From Punica granatum (Eukaryota; Streptophyta; Magnoliopsida; Myrtales; Lythraceae): a stretch of 64,000 nucleotides of DNA. The DNA lies in contig NW_022204303.1 in assembly GCF_007655135.1 (NCBI RefSeq), forward strand, positions 1 to 64,000, written 5' to 3'. A model generated the notes under the pieces. It was not told the origin of the DNA. It saw nothing but the letters and a program-made list of their open reading frames with translations, and searched no databases. Each line of letters begins with the position of its first letter. Position 1 is the first letter of the stretch. This document shows, in pieces, positions 10,243 to 22,900 of this stretch. The position numbers and the translations under genes are program-made.

Positions 10243-11310
10243 TCGGGTCCATCCCGGCTCTTAAATTGCTGTTCAGGTCTATCCTGACCCCTGGGTCCAT
10301 CCCGGCTTTTAAATTTCTGTTCAGGTCTATCCTGGCCCTCGGGTCCATCACGGCTTTTAAATTCCAGTTCAGGTATATCCTGGCCCCTCGGGTCCATCCC
10401 GGCTTTTAAATTCCAGTTCGTTCTATCCTGGCCCCTCGGGTCCATCCCGGCTTTTAAATTCCAGTTCAGGTCTATCCTGGCCCCTCGGGTCCATCCCGGC
10501 TTTTAAATTGCTGTTCAGGTCTACCCTGGGCCCTCGGGTCCATCCCGGCTTTTAAATTCCAGTTCAGGTCTATCCTGGCCCCTCGGGTCCATCCCGGCTT
10601 TTAAATTCCAGTTCAGGTCTATTCTGGCTCCTCGGGTCCATCCCGGCTTTTAAATTCCAGTTCAGATCTATCCTGGCCCCTCGGGTCCATCCCGGCTTTT
10701 AAATTCCAGTTCAGGTCTATCCTGGCCCCTCGGGTCCATCATGGCTTTTAAATTGCTGTTCAGGTCTATCCTGGCCCCTCGGGTCCATCCCGGCTTTTAA
10801 ATTCCTGTTCAGGTCTATCCTGGCCCCTCGGGTCCATCCCGGCTTTTAAATTCCAGTTCAGGTCTATCCTGGGCCCCTCGGGTCCATCCCGGCTTTTAAA
10901 TTCCAGTTCAGGTCTATCCTGGCCCCTCGGGTCCATCCCGGCTTTTAATTCCAGTTCAGGTCTATCCTGGCCCCTCGGGTCCATCCCGGCTTTTAAATTG
11001 CTGTTCAGGTCTATCCTGGCCCCTCGGGTCCATCTCGGCTTTTAAATTCCAGTTCAGGTCTATCCTGGCCCCTCGGGTCCATCTCGGCTTTTAAATTCCA
11101 GTTCAGGTCTATCCTGGCCCCCGGGTCCATCCCGGCTTTTAAATTCCAGTTCAGGTCTATCCTGGCCCCTCGGGTCCATCCCGGCTTTTAAATTCCAGTT
11201 CAGGTCTATCCTGGCCCCTCGAGTCCATCCCGGCGTTTAAATTCCATGTTCAGGTTTATCCTGCTTTCTTTCGGGTCTATCCCGATTTCTTTCGGGTCCG
11301 TCCCGATCAT
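10243..11310. repeat. 49-bp tandem array, copy 1 (about 21 units)
   Basis: Each unit reads roughly GGTCTATCCTGGCCCCTCGG followed by GTCCATCCCGGCTTTTAAAT and TCCAGTTCA. The CGGG-TCCAT-CCCG core can form a short hairpin. First units carry variants (GACCCC, AAATTTCTG, GTATATCC) that also mark the start of array 2. The variant CATCATGG occurs once, near 10738. The end changes to CGGCGTTTAAATTCC...CTGCTTTCTTTCGGG. ORFs across it are by-products, since 49 is not a multiple of 3. Confidence 0.92.
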
Positions 11311-11464
11311 AACTTCCGGCGCAATGTCCCGACACGTCCAAGTAAGGTACGAGCAGCAGCGGGGGGAACGGTATCAGAACTGTCGCCAGGCCCAAAAAGG
11401 GGATGCTTATTATGGTCTTTGGCTACATCCTCTAATCGAGCATGCAACCAAAGAGGGGGCAAGC
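11311..11464 (+). other. element E 3' UTR end and polypurine tract, copy 1
   Basis: Non-coding sequence ending in the polypurine tract AAAGAGGGGGCAAGC at 11450-11464, immediately before the TGTCAG of LTR2. The tract would prime plus-strand synthesis. Copies occur at 24737-24750, 29949-29962 and 56686-56699. Confidence 0.75.
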
Positions 11465-14400
11465 TGTCAGCACCCCATTTTGGTCCACCGGCTTCCCACA
11501 CGAGGATTCCCAACCGAAGCCCGGGACACTATTCATCGCTCGGCAATCGAGGCAAATAGGCGGGCACGGGGTCATGAACAATAAAGGAAAGCACGGTCCA
11601 CTGAGAAAGGCAAGAGGAAGAAAGCAGTCAGAAGAACAGATGAACGAGGAATCCCGAAAACAACGGTGCTAGCACTGTGGCACTATTCATCACTGGGTCA
11701 CCGAAGCACCGAAAGGTGCCCAATATGGGGCTCCAAAAATCCCTCCCATTGCCAAAATGACCGATGACACGTCCGGGCGCACTTCGGGGACATCCTGCTT
11801 AAGTCGGGACGCCCTGATCCCCCACGGACGCCTTTTCTGATAGAGCTCCCGGGGTTTGCTCCACTGACAAGCTAATGGCCCCTCAAAACGGGGTCTACAG
11901 GCGCCCAGGGACCACCAGGGCCGGGGAACAAGCTTCAGACAACCTTCCGGAGCTCGGCTCGATCTCCGAAGTACGTTTCAGTGATCACGAACGCCTCCCG
12001 GTGAATCTTCGGGTATTTCCACGGAAAGCAGAGACCACAACGATCTCCGAGCACCTCACAATAATCCCTGAGCACCTCAAAGCATTCAGGGCACACTGAG
12101 AGAATCCCGGTCGAAGTCCCTAGGCCTTCCCGGGCCAACGGTCCCCGACCGAGGACAACGGGCCAACAATCCCCCACGAGGCAAAAGGATCGCCAAAACG
12201 AATGCAAGAAGGCACAAAGATCAATCGGAGGTCAAGGGGTGTTAAATTCCACGCCGACCGTCCAAACAGGGCAAAACTGACTCCCGGGGCTCCATGTTGC
12301 CCGAACGCTCGTTCACACACGACGTATGGCGATATTGGACTCATTCAAATCCTCGTAGTTCAAGCATTCCAAATCTTCAAATTAATTGGACATCGGAGAT
12401 CGGATGCAAGCTCAATCAAGTCTCAAGCGTTTGCCGGCTTTTCTCCTAATCGGATGGGACCCACAGCCAAGCCAAGCCAAGCCATCAAGCCGCGGCTCAA
12501 CCCCAAGCCACGGCTCAACCCTCGGCTCGAATTGACAGCCCCAAGCCGCGGCTCAAGCCCCCATGGCCGGCGGCTCCAAGCCCTCCCCACCACACATTTT
12601 GAATTCCTCCCATCCATCACCTCCCTCCATCCATCCATCACTTCCCACCATCCATCCATCACACCCATCACCCCTCTTGCTTCCCCTACACTCTACAAGA
12701 CACAAACCCCTCCCTAATCTTCCCTCTAATTTCGGCAGCCCTAGCTTAGGATTCAAAACCGCAATAACCTCCTCTAATCATCCCGTTAGCCATCCCTATA
12801 AAGCCACTAACGTCATTAGTTCTAATGACTTCTTCAACTTCACTCTCTCTCAAGCCAATCTCTCTCAAGAACTCTCTCAAACCTCAGCCCATCCCCTCAC
12901 TTCCGTCCCCCCTTGCCAAGGCCGAAACCGGCCAAAACTGCCGGAAAACCACCCGGTATTCCGGTAACCACTCGACCCGACTTAGCCCAAAAATTCTCAA
13001 ACTTCATAGCCTACATATTTTCCACCCCCTAAGTCCATTTCCGGGCTTAGATTTCTTGTTTGAAGCCTACATCGTCACGTTTCAGCCGTACGAGGAGTCG
13101 GGTCCCTAGACCGATACCGCGCGCACCCGGACTTCAACGACGTGCCGACTCATCCCATGACTTTGCCGAGTCGTGCCATTCCGTTCTAAGGGTTCCTCAC
13201 AACCCTCACCCTCCCCCGTGAAGAGGTGGTCACGGTCCGAGGGCCGATCAACCGTGCACAACCACCGTTCTTCCTTTTCTCCCTTACCGGGTTCTATACG
13301 TTATTACTGGAACTTCTCTCATCATTTCCGACTTATTCAGGGTTCGGCACGCTCGGAGCTTTCCGTGCCCACCTAGATCTGCCTCTTAGGAGTCCAACGA
13401 ACCCGACTCGCATCGTTCCGTGATCGGAGCAAGCGTGCCGACCCATTTTTCTCCAACCTGTCACGGCCGCTGCTTCACGGACGCCTACTGCCCGTAGCTT
13501 CTAGCCGAGTCTAGCGACTCCCCGGGCCACTTCCATGACTCTTTTCCTCGTGCACGAGGCTAGGTAACATCCCTCTACAACTTAGAAGAGCTAGGATCTC
13601 CAATCTCTTATGTATGTGAAGTGTTTATGCGTTTAGAGATTCGGAATTCATGAAAGGTTGCATTTTTCTTTCGGATTCGGGCTTCCCATGCAATCCCATG
13701 CATCGTTACACGTTCTTACTCCCATTATTACGTCCGAATGTTGCATGAACGTGTATGCCATGTTGGGAGATGACCTAACTCGTGGTTGGAGAGCCTCCCG
13801 TGATCCGTAAGGGCCACGGGACTCACGGCCATGCCTCTCGAAGGGATGGCCGAGAGTCCCATTGTCCCTCACGGACACTCGGGGAGCTCTTTCACCCCGA
13901 GGATCGTTGATCCCTACTTCTCACCATCTCTAGCCGTGACCATCATATGCATGCACGACGGGAAGGCGCGGGATCTAGGTGTAAGAGACCCAAAAGGAGT
14001 CGGATGTGTCAAGGGAGGCTCACGGCCGCCCCCCTTGCAAAGGGGCCGAGAGGTGGTCCTTGACCCACCCGAAGCCTTGGGGCTCTTGGCTCCATGATGC
14101 CGTGTATTTCCCGCAATTTACTTCCGAATTTACCGTTAAATGAGTTGATGCCATTTGTTAATTCCTTGAATACGGTGTTTTTGAGTGTCTCGTATGTTAT
14201 TTGTGCAAAGGAAGTCGTGTCGACGTCAATTCAATGAAGTGTGTGTTGTTATCACGTGTATATTACATGATGAATGCAAGGGATGATTAGGAACGATGCG
14301 AGAGACCCACCGAAACCCGAATCGAGTCATGGAGCATTCGGCCAACTACTCTAATGGGAGTGGCCGACTCCTCCGTGACTTTTTTCGGAGTCACGGTTGG

Positions 14401-16514
14401 CCTCTTCATCGTTCCGAAGTCTATTCTTGGAATTGTTCGTAGTTACATTCCCTCTTAATCGTTATCTACATGCTTATTACGTGCGAGGCTTGTTAGATCC
14501 GGATGTTTCCGCTAAAACCATAACCGTGACATGGAATAATAAATATCGAAGAATCTCACAAATGGGATAGATGGGACGCATCATTCGGCTAATCAAATCA
14601 CTTGGATTAAATGATCGGGCAAATTAAACATTAATCCGTAAACGCATCGATGATTTACGGAACGGCGGCGTGAGTGCCCTTTTCACCAAAACGCACAATT
14701 TCAAAATACCGAGACGTGCAACACGAATAGAATTGACGTCTAGTGAGTACTCACGAGCCTTGACTCGAGTCCGGGCCCAATTTGAGGCGGCCCGAGTCGG
14801 AGCACGCGAGTCCTTCTTAGACTCCTTCGTGTGACGCGATCTCCAATTTATTTACGAACCTTGTAATTTTATCATCCAAGGGCATAACCGTCATTCCATG
14901 ATTCACCGATACCCTAGGCTTTAGGGAGTTGGAAACACCTAGAGCTATGAATGAGAAAAGACAACCCGTTCGGGTGCGAGTTTCATTCACGTGGTCCATT
15001 TCGTTTGTTTTCGGTGTTTCTTTCTTTCTATCATAGATTCGGTGGGGAGTATTTTATTTCAGTTACAAAACACCAAGGACCGGACTAATTGTGCACCCGA
15101 CTTAATCAAATATTAGATAATGGATAGGTGGAATATTAGATTCCAATCTAGAGTCGAAACACGAGTTTGGTTAATTCGGTGAAACCACAGTGACACTTAA
15201 CTGAATGAGCGTCTTAAAAAAAACACACACATGTAATTGGCTTAGAACCTCATCCCAATCTGCCACTTGTGCTTGCCTAGGATAGATACATTGTTTGTTA
15301 ATCAACCCCGGCTAATAATTGATTAAATAACGTACATTCGGCCTAATACACAATTCGTTGATATTCACTGACACTTATCAGTTGTTATTAGTTACTTTCT
15401 GTATCGTGTCGGTTTTATCAGTTTTCTTTTGTTTTGTCTTTGCATATGATGATTTATCGCGATTCGGGCCCGAGCCCATAGGTTACGTGTTACACGGGGT
15501 CCAATGCCCCAAACTACCGAACACGAGGTTCAACGCCTCCTAATTCACCGAGCGCGTGCAACCCGAGGGCGGAATGGGATCTAGCCTCGAGTCACCATCA
15601 CACTCCAAATATGGCCTATGTGGAAGGCAATTTGGATTGGACGTGTGAAACGTGTTTAGATATCACCCGGGAGCTCGATCGGTCCAACGATTACAGTGGA
15701 AACAAACCGGTTCTCCTGCAGATCGTCGGTTCGATTGGACCCGACCCCCGGCTCTTTGAGCCCGCGTTGCCTTAATTTGTTTATCAGTTATTCAAAACAC
15801 ATGGTGAGCCGGAGCGGAATATTGGCCCAATGCAAACCGATCGGGATCCATTTACTTATTCATTTACACTTTGTAATTATTCGAGAGAACATTGTGAGGA
15901 TTTTATTTGTATGTTCGTTCATTCATTTGTAAGGATCCCCGATCGGCAAGCGAGAGGTCCGAGTATCGAATTGGTTAAGTTGGTCTATCATCACCGAAGG
16001 ATGAGTAAGCTTGAATAATCGTGATATCGGTTCGCGCAGGGAATCGACCGTATTGGTCCGATGAACTGTAACGACAAGATAGTGAACCGATCCCTCGACA
16101 CACAGGCCTACTCACCTTTCGGGTTCTTGGCCCAACTCAATCAACTCATCGACTTTACGGTGTCAAAACGAGCGAGTCGAGTGCAACCCTAAATCACGCG
16201 GTAAATAAACAAAAATGGCAACCTAGCAAGCTAGAGTACCGAAAGGGCGTGCGGGATATAGGCCCGCACGTAATAGAACCCCCGAATTCGGAACTTTCGG
16301 TTCCGCACGACCATTGCCTTAGCATTTAGGTGTACCCCGTAGCCCTAGACCCGGGTAACTTGCCGGCCCTCGACCTTCGGGTCGTAAAATGGCAAGTGGC
16401 GACTCCTTCTCACGTGCGTCCGTCGCGCGTCCCCGGGAAGGTGGACACTCCCAAGCCGTGTTTGCTTAGGCGCGCGCATGCGTGCCCCGACGAGATGAAA
16501 TTCGGGTGCGCACA
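11465..16514 (+). mobile_element. chimeric LTR2, 5050 bp (LTR3-type 5' part, LTR1-type 3' part)
   Basis: It begins TGTCAGCACCCCATTTTGG after a polypurine tract and ends GCGCACA. From 11465 to about 12980 it follows LTR3 (for example CTATAAAG at 12796-12803 and the CGACCCG variant). From about 13021 (TCCACCCCCTAAG, then CTTGTTTGAAGCC) it follows LTR1, where LTR3 differs. Its right flank repeats LTR1's right flank including CCTCC. This is the product expected from unequal crossover between LTR1 and LTR3. The palindrome plus donor-like site is at 13546-13565. Confidence 0.88.
16248..16270 (+). promoter_or_regulatory. conserved LTR stem-loop, copy in LTR2
   Basis: Same perfect 8-bp stem and ATATAGG loop as at 9527-9549, about 245 nt before the LTR2 end. 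Confidence 0.6.
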
Positions 16515-16963
16515 CCTCCCATTACCTTTATGTACATAATTCTACGGGTTAGCCGTCTCAGAAAAGCTTTTCTTCAATAGGGACGCGGCCGCCCTCCAAA
16601 TGGCCACCAATATCATGCCCCAACACATCTTTACATAGATTCCATTACGCGTCGTAGTCTAGACGATTTCACGCGGCTGACATCCTTTTGTAGACTTCTC
16701 TTTTCCATGTACAGGTGCGATCAGGAACCCCAGGGGATGCTCCCCGCTGACGGACTCACGTCTGCCTCACGCGGCGAAACGTGTTCTCGAAGACTTGGAA
16801 ATCGTCGAGGGATGCACCGCACCACCCCAACCAACAATGTTCAGAAAAGGACAAGTGTTAAGAGGTCATCATTAGTCGTCACGCACAGAGCAATCCGAAT
16901 CCAACCGCCAAGCAAGCCGTATCACACAGCGCTCTACATGAATTCCAAATTTCAAATCCCTGT
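16515..16963 (+). other. element E 3' UTR, copy 2, before the array
   Basis: Nearly identical to 9793-10242, starting with the same CCTCCCATTACC. This copy of LTR1's flank next to LTR2 is evidence for the duplication. The 100-codon ORF at 16707-17009 repeats that at 9985 and has no recognised domain. Confidence 0.7.
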
Positions 16964-19900
16964 CTCGGGTCCATCCCGGCTCTTAAATTGCTGTTCAGGT
17001 CTATCCTGACCCCTCGGGTCCATCCCGGCTTTTAAATTTCTGTTCAGGTCTATCCTGGCCCCTCGGGTCCATCCCGGCTTTTAAATTCCAGTTCAGGTAT
17101 ATCCTGGCCCCTCGGGTCCATCCCGGCTTTTAAATTCCAGTTCAGCTCTATCCTGGCCCCTCGGGTCCATCCCGGCTTTTAAATTCCAGTTCAGGTCTAT
17201 CCTGGCCCCTCGGGTCCATCCCGGCTTTTAAATTGCTGTTCAGGTCTATCCTGGGCCCTCGGGTCCATCCCGGCTTTTAAATTCCAGTTCAGGTCTATCC
17301 TGGCCCCTCGGGTCCATCCCGGCTTTTAAATTCCAGTTCAGGTCTATTCTGGCCCCTCGGGTCCATCCCGGCTTTTAAATTCCAGTTCAGGTCTATCCTG
17401 GCCCCTCGGGTCCATCCCGGCTTTTAAATTCCAGTTCAGGTCTATCCTGGCCCCTCGGGTCCATCATGGCTTTTAAATTGCTGTTCAGGTCTATCCTGCC
17501 CCTCGGGTCCATCTCGGGTTTTAAATTCCTGTTCAGGTCTATCCTGGCCCCTCGGGTCCATCCCGGCTTTTAAATTCCAGTTCAGGTCTATCCTGGCCCC
17601 TCGGGTCCATCCCGGCTTTTAAATTCCAGTTCAGGTCTATCCTGGCCCCTCGGGTCCATCCCGGCTTTTAAATTCCAGTTCAGGTCTATCCTGGCCCCTC
17701 GGGTCCATCCCGGCTTTTAAATTGCTGTTCAGGTCTATCCTGGCCCCTCGGGTCCATCCCGGCTTTTAAATTCCAGTTCAGGTCTATCCTGGCCCCTCGG
17801 GTCCATCCCGGCTTTTAAATTCCAGTTCAGGTCTATCCTGGCCCCTCGGGTCCATCCCGGCTTTTAAATTCCAGTTCAGGTCTATTCTGGCCCCTCGGGT
17901 CCATCCCGGCTTTTAAATTCCAGTTCAGGTCTATCCTGGCCCCTCGGGTCCATCCCGGCTTTTAAATTCCAGTTCAGGTCTATCCTGGCCCCTCGGGTCC
18001 ATCATGGCTTTTAAATTGCTGTTCAGGTCTATCCTGGCCCCTCGGGTCCATCTCGGGTTTTAAATTCCTGTTCAGGTCTATCCTGGCCCCTCGGGTCCAT
18101 CCCGGCTTTTAAATTCCAGTTCAGGTCTATCCTGGCCCCCGGGTCCATCCCGGCTTTTAAATTCCAGTTCAGGTCTATCCTGGCCCCTCGGGTCCATCCC
18201 GGCTTTTAATTCCAGTTCAGGTCTATCTTGGCCCCTCGGGTCCATCCCGGCTTTTAAATTGCTGTTCAGGTCTATCCTGGCCCCTCGGGTCCATCCCGGC
18301 TTTTAAATTCCAGTTCAGGTCTATCCTGGCCCCTCGGGTCCATCCCGGCTTTTAAATTCCAGTTCAGGTCTATCCTGGCCCCTCGGGTCCATCATGGCTT
18401 TTAAATTGCTGTTCAGGTCTATCCTGGCCCCTCGGGTCCATCTCGGGTTTTAAATTCCTGTTCAGGTCTATCCTGGCCCCTCGGGTCCATCCCGGCTTTT
18501 AAATTCCAGTTCAGGTCTATCCTGGCCCCTCGGGTCCATCCCGGCTTTTAAATTCCAGTTCAGGTCTATTCTGGCCCCTCGGGTCCATCCCGGCTTTTAA
18601 ATTCCAGTTCAGGTCTATCCTGGCCCCTCGGGTCCATCCCGGCTTTTAAATTCCAGTTCAGGTCTATCCTGGCCCCTCGGGTCCATCATGGCTTTTAAAT
18701 TGCTGTTCAGGTCTATCCTGACCCCTCGGGTCCATCCCGGCTTTTAAATTTCTGTTCAGGTCTATCCTGGCCCCTCGGGTCCATCCCGGCTTTTAAATTC
18801 CAGTTCAGGTATATCCTGGCCCCTCGGGTCCATCCCGGCTTTTAAATTCCAGTTCAGCTCTATCCTGGCCCCTCGGGTCCATCCCGGCTTTTAAATTCCA
18901 GTTCAGGTCTATCCTGGCCCCTCGGGTCCATCCCGGCTTTTAAATTGCTGTTCAGGTCTATCCTGGGCCCTCGGGTCCATCCCGGCTTTTAAATTCCAGT
19001 TCAGGTCTATCCTGGCCCCTCGGTCCATCCCGGCTTTTAAATTCCAGTTCAGGTCTATTCTGGCCCCTCGGGTCCATCCCGGCTTTTAAATTCCAGTTCA
19101 GGTCTATCCTGGCCCCTCGGGTCCATCCCGGCTTTTAAATTCCAGTTCAGGTCTATCCTGGCCCCTCGGGTCCATCATGGCTTTTAAATTGCTGTTCAGG
19201 TCTATCCTGGCCCCTCGGGTCCATCTCGGGTTTTAAATTCCTGTTCAGGTCTATCCTGGCCCCTCGGGTCCATCCCGGCTTTTAAATTCCAGTTCAGGTC
19301 TATCCTGGCCCCTCGGGTCCATCCCGGCTTTTAAATTCCAGTTCAGGTCTATCCTGGCCCCTCGGGTCCATCCCGGCTTTTAAATTCCAGTTCAGGTCTA
19401 TCCTGGCCCCTCGGTCCATCCCGGCTTTTAAATTGCTGTCAGGTCTATCCTGGCCCCTCGGGTCCATCCCGGCTTTTAAATTCCAGTTCAGGTCTATCCT
19501 GGCCCCTCGGGTCCATCCCGGCTTTAAATTCCAGTTCAGGTCTATCCTGGCCCCTCGGGTCCATCCGGCTTTTAAATTCCAGTTCAGGTCTATTCTGGCC
19601 CCTCGGGTCCATCCCGGCTTTTAAATTCCAGTTCAGGTCTATCCTGGCCCCTCGGGTCCATCCCGGCTTTTAAATTCCAGTTCAGGTCTATCCTGGCCCC
19701 TCGGGTCCATCATGGCTTTTAAATTGCTGTTCAGGTCTATCCTGGCCCCTCGGGTCCATCTCGGGTTTTAAATTCCTGTTCAGGTCTATCCTGGCCCCTC
19801 GGGTCCATCCCGGCTTTTAAATTCCAGTTCAGGTCTATCCTGGCCCCTCGGGTCCATCCCGGCTTTTAAATTCCAGTTCAGGTCTATCCTGGCCCCTCGG

Positions 19901-22900
19901 GTCCATCCCGGCTTTTAAATTCCAGTTCAGGTCTATCTTGGCCCCTCGGGTCCATCCCGGCTTTTAAATTGCTGTTCAGGTCTATCCTGGCCCCTCGGGT
20001 CCATCCCGGCTTTTAAATTCCAGTTCAGGTCTATCCTGGCCCCTCGGGTCCATCCCGGCTTTTAAATTCCAGTTCAGGTCTATCCTGGCCCCTCGGGTCC
20101 ATCATGGCTTTTAAATTGCTGTTCAGGTCTATCCTGGCCCCTCGGGTCCATCTCGGTTTTAAATTCTGTTCAGGTCTATCCTGGGCCCTCGGGTCCATCC
20201 CGGCTTTTAAATTCCAGTTCAGGTCTATCCTGGCCCCTCGGGTCCATCCCGGCTTTTAAATTCCAGTTCAGGTCTATTCTGGCCCCTCGGGTCCATCCCG
20301 GCTTTAAAATTCCAGTTCAGGTCTATCCTGGCCCCTCGGGTCCATCCCGGCTTTTAAATTCCAGTTCAGGTCTATCCTGGCCCCTCGGGTCCATCATGGC
20401 TTTTAAATTGCTGTTCAGGTCTATCCTGGCCCCTCGGTTCCATCTCGGGTTTTAAATTCCTGTTCAGGTCTATCCTGGCCCCTCGGGTCCATCCCGGCTT
20501 TTAAATTCCAGTTCAGGTCTATTCTGGCCCCTCGGGTCCATCCCGGCTTTTAAATTCCAGTTCAGGTCTATCCTGGCCCCTCGGGTCCATCCGGCTTTTA
20601 AATTCCAGTTCAGGTCTATCCTGGCCCCTCGGGTCCATCATGGCTTTTAAATTGCTGTTCAGGTCTATCCTGGCCCCTCGGGTCCATCTCGGGTTTTAAA
20701 TTCCTGTTCAGGTCTATCCTGGCCCCTCGGGTCCATCCCGGCTTTTAAATTCCAGTTCAGGTCTATCCTGGCCCCTCGGGTCCCATCCCGGCTTTAAATT
20801 CCGTTCAGGTCTATCCTGGCCCCTCGGGTCCATCCCGGCTTTTAAATTCCAGTTCAGGTCTATCCTGGCCCCTCGGGTCCATCCCGGCTTTTAAATTCCA
20901 GTTCAGGTCTATCCTGGCCCCTCGGGTCCATCCCGGCTTTTAAATTGCTGTTCAGGTCTATCCTGGCCCCTCGGGTCCATCCCGGCTTTTAAATTCCAGT
21001 TCAGGTCTATCCTGGCCCCTCGGGTCCATCCCGGCTTTTAAATTCCAGTTCAGGTCTATCCTGGCCCCTCGGGTCCATCATGGCTTTTAAATTGCTGTTC
21101 AGGTCTATCCTGGCCCCTCGGGTCCATCTCGGGTTTTAAATTCCTGTTCAGGTCTATCCTGGGCCCTCGGGTCCATCCCGGCTTTTAAATTCCAGTTCAG
21201 GTCTATCCTGGCCCCTCGGGTCCATCTCGGCTTTTAAATTCCAGTTCAGGTCTATGCTGGCCCCTCGGGTCCATCCCGGCTTTTAAATTCCAGTTCAGGT
21301 CTATCCTGGCCCCTCGGGTCCATCCCGGCTTTTAAATTCCAGTTCAGGTCTATCCTGGCCCCTCGGGTCCATCATGGCTTTTAAATTGCTGTTCACGTCT
21401 ATCTTGGCCCCTCGGGTCCATCTCGGGTTTTAAATTCCTGTTCAGGTCTATCCTGGCCCCTCGGGTCCATCCCGGCTTTTAAATTCCAGTTCAGGTCTAT
21501 CCTGGCCCCTCGGGTCCATCCCGGCTTTTAAATTCCAGTTCAGGTCTATCCTGGCCCCTCGGGTCCATCTCGGCTTTTAAATTCCAGTTCAGGTCTATTC
21601 TGGCCCCTCGGGTCCATCCCGGCTTTTAAATTCCAGTTCAGGTCTATCCTGGCCCCTCGGGTCCATCCCGGCTTTTAAATTCCAGTTCAGGTCTATCCTG
21701 GCCCTCGGGTCCATCATGGCTTTTAAATTGCTGTTCAGGTCTATCTTGGCCCCTCGGGTCCATCTCGGGTTTTAAATTCCTGTTCAGGTCTATCCTGGCC
21801 CCTCGGGTCCATCCCGGCTTTTAAATTCCAGTTCAGGTCTATCCTGGCCCCTCGGGTCCATCCCGGCTTTTAAATTGCTGTTCAGGTCTATCCTGGCCCC
21901 TCGGGTCCATCCCGGCTTTTAAATTCCAGTTCAGGTCTATCCTGGCCCCTCGGGTCCATCCCGGCTTTTAAATTCCAGTTCAGGTCTATCCTGGCCCCTC
22001 GGGTCCATCATGGCTTTTAAATTGCTGTTCAGGTCTATCCTGGCCCCTCGGGTCCATCTCGGGTTTTAAATTCCTGTTCAGGTCTATCCTGGGCCTCGGG
22101 TCCATCCCGGCTTTTAAATTCCAGTTCAGGTCTATCCTGGCCCCTCGGGTCCATCTCGGCTTTTAAATTCCAGTTCAGGTCTATTCTGGCCCCTCGGGTC
22201 CATCCCGGCTTTTAAATTCCAGTTCAGGTCTATCCTGGCCCCTCGGGTCCATCCCGGCTTTTAAATTCCAGTTCAGGTCTATCCTGGCCCCTCGGGTCCA
22301 TCATGGCTTTTAAATTGCTGTTCAGGTCTATCCTGGCCCCTCGGGTCCATCTCGGGTTTTAAATTCCTGTTCAGGTCTATCCTGGCCCTCGGGTCCATCC
22401 GGCTTTTAAATTCCTGTTCAGGTCTATCCTGGCCCCTCGGGTCCATCCCGGCTTTTAAATTCCAGTTCAGGTCTATCCTGGCCCCTCGGGTCCATCCGGC
22501 TTTTAAATTCCAGTTCAGGTCTATCCTGGCCCTCGGGTCCATCCCGGCTTTTAAATTCCAGTTCAGGTCTATCCTGGCCCCTCGGGTCCATCCCGGCTTT
22601 TAAATTCCAGTTCAGGTCTATCCTGGCCCCCGGGTCCATCCCGGCTTTTAAATTGCTGTTCAGGTCTATCCTGGCCCCTCGGGTCCATCCCGGCTTTTAA
22701 ATTCCAGTTCAGGTCTATCCTGGCCCTCGGGTCCATCCCGGCTTTTAAATTCCAGTTCAGGTCTATCCTGGCCCCTCGGGTCCATCATGGCTTTTAAATT
22801 GCTGTTCAGGTCTATCCTGGCCCTCGGGTCCATCTCGGGTTTTAAATTCCTGTTCAGGTCTATCCTGGGCCCTCGGGTCCATCCCGGCTTTTAAATTCCA

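Noticed and set aside
9793..11464. A non-autonomous element formed by LTR1 and LTR2
   Set aside because: There is no primer-binding site after LTR1, and CCTCC on both sides of LTR1 shows that the sequence to its right is host DNA (E's 3' UTR), not its internal region.
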